Made by a program: the position numbers and the translations under genes. The notes beneath the pieces were generated by a model. That model did not search any database and was not told the DNA's origin. It saw only the letters and a program-made list of their open reading frames with translations. A DNA stretch of 10,393 bases from JBHGXV01 sp041920505 (GTDB taxonomy: Bacteria; Bacillota; Bacilli; Brevibacillales; Brevibacillaceae): positions 1-10,393 of the forward strand of contig JBHGXV010000044.1 of assembly GCA_041920505.1 (NCBI GenBank), given 5' to 3'. Shown here piece by piece: positions 1 through 4,731 of the stretch (within the stretch, counting starts at the first letter, position 1; every line of letters begins with the position of its first letter).

Positions 1-170
1 ACTAATTCTCTGAGAGGGAATTATAACCGTACTGCTGCGGCAGCTTCTTGCCTTCCATGAACGCGTAAAAACGACTAATTCTCTGAGAGGGAATTATAAC
101 GCCTTTAGGTCTGCTCAGCTCCCTGTAAGTAATGCGTAAGACGACTAATTCTCCAAGCGGGAATTGTCAC
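1..170. CRISPR. End of a CRISPR-like repeat array (partial)
   Basis: A 27-base unit starting ACTAATTCTC and ending GAATTATAAC occurs identically at 1-27 and 74-100. A diverged copy (22 of 27 bases) lies at 144-170. The periods are 73 and 70 bases and the intervening sequences are unrelated, as expected for repeats and spacers. The repeat probably extends 5' into at least ACG, and perhaps into GCGTAA, which precedes the second and third copies with a one-base offset. This gives a unit of about 30 or 36-37 bases and spacers of about 33-43. Each intact unit can fold a hairpin, AATTCTCT pairing with GGGGAATT-type sequence across a three-base loop with one G-T wobble. The degenerate last copy, changed mainly in its 3' half, suggests that the leader-distal end is at the right and the array runs in from outside the window. 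No cas gene lies in the window, so the type cannot be assigned. Confidence 0.75.
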
Positions 171-184
171 CGATCTCTCCTGTA

Positions 185-329
185 CTGACTACACATTGAG
201 TGTGCCTTTACCTAACAACAGTACACTTTGCCTAATTTCGTAATGTATTTTCTGACGAAAAGGATTTTTGTCGTATGTTGTTGAATTTTTAATATTTGGA
301 CCAACGTTTTTCTACTCAAATGTAGTCAG
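185..329. repeat. Long-range imperfect inverted repeat between CRISPR end and secreted-protein gene
   Basis: CTGACTACA at 185-193 is exactly complementary to TGTAGTCAG at 321-329. The match continues, with a small offset, as TTGAGT (196-201) against ACTCAA (314-319). The arms enclose about 120 AT-rich bases. A second, shorter inverted repeat, TGTACTG at 181-187 with CAGTACA at 219-225, overlaps the left arm. This could be the remnant of a small mobile element or a pair of protein binding sites; no transposase or clear target duplication is visible. The right arm ends just before the AGGGG ribosome binding site of the next gene. Confidence 0.4.
268..295 (+). promoter_or_regulatory. Possible promoter of the secreted-protein gene
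   Basis: TTGTCG (268-273) and TAATAT (290-295) are separated by 16 bases, each matching four of six consensus positions, in an AT-rich stretch about 50 bases before the start codon. This is weak sequence evidence only. Confidence 0.3.
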
Positions 330-344
330 GGGTTGTTTTTCATC

Positions 345-1451
345 ATGACAGCAATACGGTTAACGGCAATTTTTCTCATGTTGATTTTCATGGTTTCAGC
401 TTTTTCATCTAATGGGTACGCTATCGGCCCAAACGATACAAAAGATCCAATCCAAATAAAAATGACCAAGTTGGAATACCAATCATTTGGCCACTTAGCT
501 AATGCGATGATATACGTAAAAAACACGAGTAAGTATGAAGTTCACGATTTTCACGCAACCATTGATCTCTATAATAAAGATGGAAAGAAAATAAGCGTCT
601 CGCCGGTAGTATGGGAAGAGGAAATTTTCCACCCTGATCCACTTCCCGGTTCAACCGGTACGTCTTTTCAATTTGAGCTGGTATCAAGTGTATCCGGCGA
701 GGCTGATTTGCAGGGGGCTTATATTAAACCCGTGTACACGTTCAAACTCGGTAAAAAGCTAGAGCCGCAAGCTCGTGTTGCAGCGGAAATTATAGCCGCG
801 AAATATGTGGGATCGACTCTTCATTTGGATACTGTCGTTGTGAATTACGGAGAAGCAACGGCTACAAACTTTGTTTGGAACCGCGTCGGTGTTTCCTGGC
901 CGGATGAATCAGTCCAATTGGAACATGAATTCAAAAATCATCCGGTTATCAACCATTCCTTTGTCCTTCAGCCCGGGCAATACGTAAAAGCATCATTTGA
1001 TATTCCCAATGTTGATCCAAGCATACCCATTCCAGAGCTAGATCAGCTTTATATAGGATTGGGGGTTACCTATGACAGTGTCGCGCCATTTCAGGAATCC
1101 CAATTCCTATTGGTGGCCGACAATAAGAAAGTAAACGCGAACGCAACGATCGAAAATGGAACGACGTACGTACCGATACGCGCTTTGTCGGAGGTGCTCG
1201 GTGCCAGCGTCACCTGGGATGAACCAACACAAACGGTAACTGTCACAAAAGGCGATACGACGTTAAGAGTTTCCGTCGATAGTAATCGTTATTACGTAAA
1301 TGACCGTGTGATCACATCAACGGCGAAAGCAAGACTGCAAAACGACACCACATTCGTAGTTCCCTTACGCGTCATATCCGAAGCGTTAAATTGCTTGGTG
1401 CACTATGAACAAAATTGGGAGAAAGAAATGGTCGTTGTCATTCCAAAATAA
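345..1451 (+). CDS. Secreted protein with C-terminal copper amine oxidase N-terminal-like (stalk) domain
   Basis: This 368-residue protein begins with a typical signal peptide, a hydrophobic run over residues 4-18 followed by SSNGYA, so export is likely. Residues about 25-245 are beta-rich and contain two apparent Ig- or FxLYD-like segments (for example VKNTSKYEVHDFHATI and its following LYNKDGK). Residues about 255-368 match the Cu_amine_oxidN1 type (PF07833) that is common as a C-terminal domain in Bacillales surface proteins: TTYVPIRALSEVLGASVTWD, then a TVTVTKG strand, then a second VVPLRVISEALN repeat. Despite the domain name, these proteins are not amine oxidases; the domain is thought to act as a wall-binding or structural module. 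The ATG at 345 is preferred, because the in-frame TTG at 333 directly abuts the AGGGG site (328-332); the ATG is spaced 12 bases from it, which is rather long. Codons are visibly AT-richer than in the genes after 1600, hinting at acquisition. The true substrate or role is unknown. Confidence 0.85.
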   Translation: MTAIRLTAIFLMLIFMVSAFSSNGYAIGPNDTKDPIQIKMTKLEYQSFGHLANAMIYVKNTSKYEVHDFHATIDLYNKDGKKISVSPVVWEEEIFHPDPLPGSTGTSFQFELVSSVSGEADLQGAYIKPVYTFKLGKKLEPQARVAAEIIAAKYVGSTLHLDTVVVNYGEATATNFVWNRVGVSWPDESVQLEHEFKNHPVINHSFVLQPGQYVKASFDIPNVDPSIPIPELDQLYIGLGVTYDSVAPFQESQFLLVADNKKVNANATIENGTTYVPIRALSEVLGASVTWDEPTQTVTVTKGDTTLRVSVDSNRYYVNDRVITSTAKARLQNDTTFVVPLRVISEALNCLVHYEQNWEKEMVVVIPK

Positions 1452-1581
1452 CCGCCCGCGTTTTATTCCCGGATTGACTAAACGCCCAAGCTCATCGTGA
1501 TTCACCATCCCAAACGCGCGGCTTACCCTGTCTCGACACCCTGCCTTTTGCAAGCACGTACCGACAGTCAGTGCACAAATA

Positions 1582-1642
1582 ACCCCCTCCCTTGGGCACA
1601 TCCGGCATCTTCGGCCGTGTCACGCGGGAGGGGGTGTCTTTT
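1582..1642 (+). terminator. Candidate terminator after the secreted-protein gene
   Basis: ACCCCCTCCC (1582-1591) pairs perfectly with GGGAGGGGGT (1626-1635). The 34-base loop can fold further, and TGTCTTTT follows. The stem is strong but the T tract is short, and the structure lies 130 bases after the stop codon. The stretch 1452-1581 shows no gene that I can support. Confidence 0.5.
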
Positions 1643-1647
1643 AAAGC

Positions 1648-1685
1648 GACAACGATCCGCTTGTTTGCGCTAGGGAACCGTTGTC
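1648..1685 (-). terminator. Inverted repeat at the end of the small minus-strand gene, possible terminator
   Basis: GACAACG (1648-1654) and CGTTGTC (1679-1685) form a 7-base-pair stem whose loop holds a smaller CGC/GCG hairpin. Read on the minus strand, it overlaps the stop codon of the small gene and is followed by GCTTTAAAA, a poor T tract. It may work together with the neighbouring forward hairpin as a bidirectional end. Confidence 0.35.
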
Positions 1686-1863
1686 AGTCACTCTCCTTCC
1701 ACGGAATCGGCCGGGCGGAGGGGATGGGGTATTGCTCGGTTTGGTTCTGCTCCATGCGCGCCTTGTCGACCGATCCGACGGGCACCGTGTCTTCCACCTC
1801 GTAAATCGCGTCTGACCGGTCGGGGGCAGGCGTGGCGTCGGGGCGGGTTGTCTCATTTGGCAT
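1684..1863 (-). CDS. Small hydrophilic protein of unknown function (59 aa)
   Basis: On the minus strand a perfect AGGAGG (complement of 1874-1879) lies 10 bases before an ATG at 1863, which opens a 59-codon frame ending in TGA at 1684-1686. The product starts MPNETTRPDATPAPDRSDAI and ends SARPIPWKESD. It is rich in Pro, Asp, Glu and Thr, has no membrane segment or cysteine, and is probably disordered and cytoplasmic. I do not recognise a family. Support comes from the full-strength ribosome binding site, a plausible composition and a hairpin at the stop codon. A 13-base palindrome, CTTACCAAGTAAG (1891-1903), sits just upstream and could be an operator. It is convergent with the secreted-protein gene. 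The alternative reading frame over the same bases gives an Arg/Pro/Ser-rich shadow protein and is less likely. Confidence 0.6.
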   Translation of the reverse strand: MPNETTRPDATPAPDRSDAIYEVEDTVPVGSVDKARMEQNQTEQYPIPSARPIPWKESD

Positions 1864-1890
1864 TCGTCATACACCTCCTGGTTGCTTCGT

Positions 1891-1903
1891 CTTACCAAGT
1901 AAG
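1891..1903. promoter_or_regulatory. Palindrome upstream of the small minus-strand gene
   Basis: CTTAC-CAA-GTAAG is a perfect 5+5 palindrome, 11 bases upstream of the ribosome binding site of the 59-residue gene. It could be an operator or a small hairpin; no regulator family is identified. Confidence 0.25.
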
Positions 1904-1970
1904 GTGTGCGGTCTGGAAGCGGGTTATCCGCCGGGGAAAGATGTTCAGGCCCGCAACAGGAAAGATTTTC

Positions 1971-1999
1971 TTTACGTCAAAGCAGCCGGGGTGTACACT
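1971..1999 (+). promoter_or_regulatory. Possible promoter for the structured leader RNA
   Basis: TTTACG (1971-1976) and TACACT (1994-1999) are spaced 17 bases, four of six matches each. Transcription would start near 2006, directly before the hairpin-rich stretch. An alternative -10 is TAAAAT at 2005-2010, but it has no good -35. Confidence 0.3.
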
Positions 2000-2020
2000 C
2001 GTAGTAAAATATTTTTTTGG

Positions 2021-2200
2021 CAAAAGGTGAAAGTCGGACGAATACCTTTCCATCCGTCAGGTGGAGGAAGCGGATCGCTTGCGGGTGCAATCCCGCTGAA
2101 CGGGGATTACGGCATCCCGATTAAGCCGAGATTGAGTTGGAAAAGCGGTTGGCCTAGGCGCGGGAGAGTCGTTTGCTCTTGTGTTGCCCTGGATGCCCAA
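2021..2200 (+). ncRNA. Candidate structured leader RNA or riboswitch, class unknown
   Basis: Several perfect short stems follow one another on the plus strand: AAAGGT (2023-2028) with ACCTTT (2044-2049); ATCCG (2052-2056) with CGGAT (2071-2075); GCGGG (2081-2085) with CCCGC (2092-2096); GGGAT (2103-2107) with ATCCC (2114-2118); AGAG (2165-2168) with CTCT (2176-2179). A long-range pair, GGCATCC (2111-2117) with GGATGCC (2191-2197), is also exact. AATCCC (2089-2094) can instead pair with GGGATT (2103-2108), which excludes two of the local stems, as a switching RNA would. The stretch contains GGTGCAATCC, reminiscent of a cobalamin aptamer element, but I do not see the CCCGCNACTG box. It lies 30-200 bases upstream of a small membrane-protein gene and has no convincing reading frame. 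Apart from this RNA, the small gene's upstream signals and the candidate promoter, the 368-base gap 1864-2231 holds nothing that I recognise. Confidence 0.45.
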
Positions 2201-2231
2201 TCACGGTTTGAGGAAGAGGGGGAGATGTTTG

Positions 2232-2426
2232 ATGATCGATGTGTCACCAAGTGCGTTCATGGTGGTTCCTTTTTTGCTGATGGTGGCGTTTTACGGGTTT
2301 ATCCTGTACGTTGTTATCTGCGTGCTGCGCTTTATGAAAGAGAAAATCAGGCTGGACGAAGAGCGAAACCAGCTACTGGCCGAGCTTGTCAAATGGACGA
2401 GGTCAAAGCATACCGGTTCGGAGTAG
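2232..2426 (+). CDS. Small single-span membrane protein (64 aa)
   Basis: The ATG at 2232 follows an AGGGGGAG site (2217-2224) at suitable spacing; an in-frame upstream ATG at 2181 has no such site and lies in the structured RNA. The product has a hydrophobic helix over residues about 9-31 (FMVVPFLLMVAFYGFILYVV), then a charged amphipathic tail, RFMKEKIRLDEERNQLLAEL, likely to form a short coiled coil. This layout resembles small membrane proteins such as DUF4083 in Bacillales, but I cannot assign it to that family with confidence. It is probably inserted in the cytoplasmic membrane with a cytosolic C terminus. It lies downstream of the candidate structured RNA and 68 bases before the nitroreductase gene, so it may share their transcript. 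Confidence 0.7.
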   Translation: MIDVSPSAFMVVPFLLMVAFYGFILYVVICVLRFMKEKIRLDEERNQLLAELVKWTRSKHTGSE

Positions 2427-2494
2427 CCGGTTGGGCTGGTGCACCGAAACCCGGTTTGCGGTAAGATGGAAAAAACAGTATGGGAGGGTTGTCT

Positions 2495-3100
2495 GTGAGC
2501 ATCCATCTGACTCCTGAAGTGGCACAACGGCGCCAACCGGCGCACGAGGTGGACGCGTCCTTTCTCAATCGCTGGTCGCCGCGTTCGTTTGCCGAACGCG
2601 AAGTGCCGGAAGAGGTATTGCTGCGCGTCCTGGAAGCGGCCCGCTGGGCACCCTCGGCGAGCAACGAACAGCCGTGGCGGTTCATTCTGGCGCGCACGCC
2701 CGAGGACAAGGAACGCTTCTATTCGTTTATCGCCCCCGGCAATCTGAGATGGTGCACCAAGGCGCCCGTTTTGCTGCTGCTGTTGTCGAAGAAGACAGGT
2801 TCCCAGGGCGCGTATAACCGGGCGCACGCGTTTGACGCGGGGACGGCCTGGGGCTATCTCGCACTGGAAGGATTGCGCCAGGGACTGATCACCCGCGCGA
2901 TGGGCGGGTTCGACCCGGACAAGGCGCGCGAGGTGCTGGGCGTGCCGGACGACTACGATTTGCACGTGGTGATTGCAGTCGGGTACCGTGGCGAAAAAGA
3001 AGCGCTGCCCGAGGACTTGCAAGAGCGCGAACAGCCGAACGACCGGCGTCCGCTCAGCGAATCGCTGTTTGAAGGCACGTTTGGAAGAGCGGTGAAGTGA
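2495..3100 (+). CDS. Nitroreductase-family FMN oxidoreductase
   Basis: This 201-residue protein has the nitroreductase fold signatures: RWSPRSF at 26-32 for FMN phosphate contact, WAPSASNEQPWRF at 51-63, a hydrophobic core around 113-130 and GFDPDKAREVLGVPDDYDL at 138-156, followed by a VVIAVGY strand. Family members use NAD(P)H and FMN to reduce nitro compounds, quinones or other electrophiles; the true substrate cannot be read from sequence. It is likely a cytoplasmic homodimer. The GTG at 2495 is chosen because GGGAGGG (2482-2488) sits six bases before it. The in-frame ATG at 2480 precedes that site and has none of its own. The cupin gene follows after 15 bases, so the two are probably co-transcribed. 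Confidence 0.9.
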   Translation: MSIHLTPEVAQRRQPAHEVDASFLNRWSPRSFAEREVPEEVLLRVLEAARWAPSASNEQPWRFILARTPEDKERFYSFIAPGNLRWCTKAPVLLLLLSKKTGSQGAYNRAHAFDAGTAWGYLALEGLRQGLITRAMGGFDPDKAREVLGVPDDYDLHVVIAVGYRGEKEALPEDLQEREQPNDRRPLSESLFEGTFGRAVK

Positions 3101-3115
3101 AAAGGAGAGAGACGG

Positions 3116-3457
3116 GTGAAAACCAGCAGAAAAAACGCGGAGCACTACAAATGGGGGGCCGATTGCGACGGGTGGCATCTCGTAAAGCAAGACGACTTGT
3201 CCGTCATCCATGAGCAGATGCCGCCCGGTACCTGCGAGGTGCGGCATGTTCATCGGCGAGCGCGGCAGTATTTTTTCGTGCTCTCGGGCGTTGCCACCCT
3301 GGAGGTGAACGGCGAGCGCATTCGCATCGAACCGCACGAAGGGGTGGAGGTGGCGCCGGGAGTGGCGCACCAGTTATGCAACGAAACGGACGCGCCGCTG
3401 GAGTTTCTCGTCATCTCCCAGCCGACGACGCGGTCAGACCGGTTCCCTGCCGAGTGA
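3116..3457 (+). CDS. Single-domain cupin protein
   Basis: This 113-residue protein carries both cupin motifs. In motif 1, G38-X5-H44-X-H46-X4-Q51-X6-G58, the usual metal-binding Glu is replaced by Gln. Motif 2 contains PGVAH with H85 and N89. Small cupins of this kind bind a divalent metal in a beta barrel and may be isomerases, dioxygenases or sensors; no substrate can be named. The GTG start has AAGGAG about 8 bases upstream. It follows the nitroreductase gene by 15 bases and is closed by a strong terminator, so the pair is likely a two-gene operon, perhaps for handling a small aromatic or quinone-like compound (inference). It is cytoplasmic, with no signal peptide. Confidence 0.88.
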   Translation: MKTSRKNAEHYKWGADCDGWHLVKQDDLSVIHEQMPPGTCEVRHVHRRARQYFFVLSGVATLEVNGERIRIEPHEGVEVAPGVAHQLCNETDAPLEFLVISQPTTRSDRFPAE

Positions 3458-3523
3458 ACGGAAACTGAATACGCCAGGCTGCAACCCTTTGACAACAAAT
3501 GACCATACGCACCACATAAACAG

Positions 3524-3569
3524 ACAGCACGTCCGTCGGGAGGGCTTCCTCCGTCGGACGTGCTGTTTT
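3524..3569 (+). terminator. Strong intrinsic terminator after the cupin gene
   Basis: ACAGCACGTCCG (3524-3535) pairs perfectly with CGGACGTGCTGT (3555-3566). The loop holds a further GGAGG/CCTCC stem (3539-3543 with 3548-3552) and TTTT follows. It lies between convergent genes and may stop transcription from both sides, although the minus-strand T tract is short. Confidence 0.9.
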
Positions 3570-3615
3570 CGTTGGGTAGCTTGCGGCTTCGCCTTTCCCG
3601 CCAAGTGCGGTGTTC

Positions 3616-4113
3616 TTACAGCGGCAGAAACAGGTGAACCAGGAACACGCAGGCAAACACGAGTGCGGCAACCAGGTGAAACTTGCGGCGAAACCCGGAT
3701 GCCTTGCGATAGCGGCGGTAGCCTGTTAACAGCGTCAGCGCCATCAGCAGAAAGGACAGGTAGCCGCTCAGCATTTTCGGATGGGCGAAACCAACAATGC
3801 GGCTCGCGATGGTCAGCATCAAGCCAGCGTGCAGGAGGATCAGGGTGGTGCCGAACAGCGCAAACGGGATATGCCCTTTCATCAGCAGGCGAGACAGCCT
3901 GGCCAGACTGATTTTCACCTGGCGGCGCGGCGTTTTCTTGATCACCAGAAAAATGAAATACATATTCACGTTGACAAGGAAAAACAGGATGCCCATCTGC
4001 GCGAACAATTGCCCCAGCGTGACGGCGAATGCCGTGTGCGGCCGGGCAACCCAGATGTAGAGCGCCGAGCCGAGAATGACCAGCAGATTGAGCGACAGCC
4101 AGACGAGGTGCAT
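3616..4113 (-). CDS. Five-helix membrane protein with two His-X13-His pairs, possible ferric-reductase-like heme protein
   Basis: This 165-residue, strongly hydrophobic protein has predicted membrane helices near 2-22, 33-58, 79-104, 112-131 and 146-164. The third helix contains H81 and H95, and the last contains H146 and H160, each pair 14 residues apart. In ferric-reductase-like and NADPH-oxidase-like membrane domains, two helices with such spaced histidines bind two b hemes across the membrane. The pattern suggests a minimal heme membrane protein, but no flavin or NAD domain is attached and the family was not recognised by name. A basic loop, KKTPRRQVK (about 59-67), points to the cytosol. 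The ATG at 4113 is preferred over TTG at 4116 because the GGGGAG site lies seven bases before it. It is convergent with the cupin and divergent from the gene at 4334. Confidence 0.75.
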   Translation of the reverse strand: MHLVWLSLNLLVILGSALYIWVARPHTAFAVTLGQLFAQMGILFFLVNVNMYFIFLVIKKTPRRQVKISLARLSRLLMKGHIPFALFGTTLILLHAGLMLTIASRIVGFAHPKMLSGYLSFLLMALTLLTGYRRYRKASGFRRKFHLVAALVFACVFLVHLFLPL

Positions 4114-4238
4114 CAAGCCACTCCCCTTTCTCGCCTTATCTTACCAAATGGGCCAGACGGGCATGTAACGGCGATCACAAAAAGGCGATGGTCGGCAGAA
4201 AAGGTGATGCCGGTCACATCGGCTGGCGGTGCAAGCCG

Positions 4239-4244
4239 TATAAT
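4239..4244 (+). promoter_or_regulatory. Perfect -10 element upstream of the duplicated start region
   Basis: TATAAT at 4239-4244 is the only good -10 match between the divergent genes; no TTGACA-like -35 lies at 16-18 bases. It would start a transcript near 4251 that contains both copies of the duplicated ribosome binding site. Confidence 0.35.
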
Positions 4245-4272
4245 CAAGACAGCCTGCGGATCGCAAGGTGAT

Positions 4273-4345
4273 GGTGACAAACGGAGGGATCGATCGTGAA
4301 GGACGTTGAGGGTGACAAACGGAGGGATCAAGCGTGAAGGCCGTT
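4273..4345 (+). repeat. Tandem duplication of a translation initiation region
   Basis: The 35 bases at 4273-4307 are repeated at 4311-4345 with 32 matches, at a period of 38. Each copy contains GGAGGG, a GTG start seven bases later and the first codons (K, D or A, V). The duplication therefore made two start signals for one gene. Confidence 0.9.
4296..4337 (+). CDS. Short upstream reading frame made by the duplication (13 aa)
   Basis: GTG at 4296 with GGAGGG (4283-4288) upstream opens a 13-codon frame whose TGA overlaps the GTG of the next gene as GTGA. The peptide, VKDVEGDKRRDQA, is probably not functional itself. It could couple translation to the following gene. The frame itself is certain, but its translation is inferred. 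Confidence 0.4.
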   Translation: MKDVEGDKRRDQA

Positions 4346-4609
4346 AGCGAGGCGAAGGAGCGGTTGTCCCGGTTTTCGCGCCGCCAGGTGGTGATCGCGT
4401 GGTATGAAGACGAGCTGTTGACAGCGCGCGACGGGTATACGTTTGACACGCTTCGGTTTGAGGGGGATACGCTTCTGTTGCACAGGGACGGCCGGTTGCT
4501 GTTGTCCCTCGATCTGCGCGGCTATCGGGAGTTTGCGGAGTTGCCCGGCTTCAAGCATCATTACGCGTTTCGCGATGGAGAACGGAGGGTTGAGTTGTAT
4601 TTTCCGTAA
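4334..4609 (+). CDS. Hypothetical protein (91 aa)
   Basis: The GTG start at 4334 has GGAGGG (4321-4326) seven bases upstream. The product is a soluble, charged, probably alpha/beta protein: an N-terminal helix (about 1-20) is followed by strands such as QVVIAWYED, DTLRFEGDTLLLH and RLLLSLDLRGY, and it ends HYAFRDGERRVELYFP. The strand-rich centre suggests a small beta sheet that could be a binding domain, but I recognise no family and no catalytic motif. Its start region is a tandem duplicate (4273-4345) and its stop precedes a strong terminator, so it is a single-gene unit. Confidence 0.75.
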   Translation: MKAVSEAKERLSRFSRRQVVIAWYEDELLTARDGYTFDTLRFEGDTLLLHRDGRLLLSLDLRGYREFAELPGFKHHYAFRDGERRVELYFP

Positions 4610-4643
4610 ACAGAAGCCCAAAACGGCTACTAACGTTGTATGC

Positions 4644-4684
4644 AGCGTGCAGACAGTGTCCAAGTACCGTCTGCACGCTTTTTT
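4644..4684 (+). terminator. Intrinsic terminator after the 91-residue gene
   Basis: AGCGTGCAGAC (4644-4654) pairs exactly with GTCTGCACGCT (4669-4679) and runs into six Ts (4679-4684). It lies between convergent genes. On the minus strand the hairpin has no T tract, so its role for the serine hydrolase gene is uncertain. Confidence 0.92.
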
Positions 4685-4731
4685 CGTTCAGGATGTCTGA
4701 TGCTGACGTGCGCCCGAAAACGCGCCGCTCT

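Noticed and set aside
1386..1601. Minus-strand open frame (71 codons) after the secreted-protein gene
   Set aside because: It overlaps the end of the secreted-protein gene, no ribosome site precedes its ATG, and nothing is recognised in it.
2021..2200. Assignment to a known riboswitch, SRP RNA or RNase P RNA
   Set aside because: TCAGGTGGAGGAAGC and GGTGCAATCC recall SRP and cobalamin elements, but the full conserved cores (the SRP GGAAG-loop motif, the cobalamin CCCGCNACTG box) are not present.
1832..2464. Plus-strand open frame (210 codons) across the structured RNA
   Set aside because: No ribosome binding site and unnatural composition; it runs across an RNA-like hairpin region and overlaps the better small membrane protein in another frame.
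2291..3370. Long minus-strand open frame (359 codons)
   Set aside because: It lies opposite the nitroreductase and cupin genes, is rich in Arg, His and Gln as expected of an antisense shadow of GC-rich codons, and has no ribosome binding site or recognisable motif.
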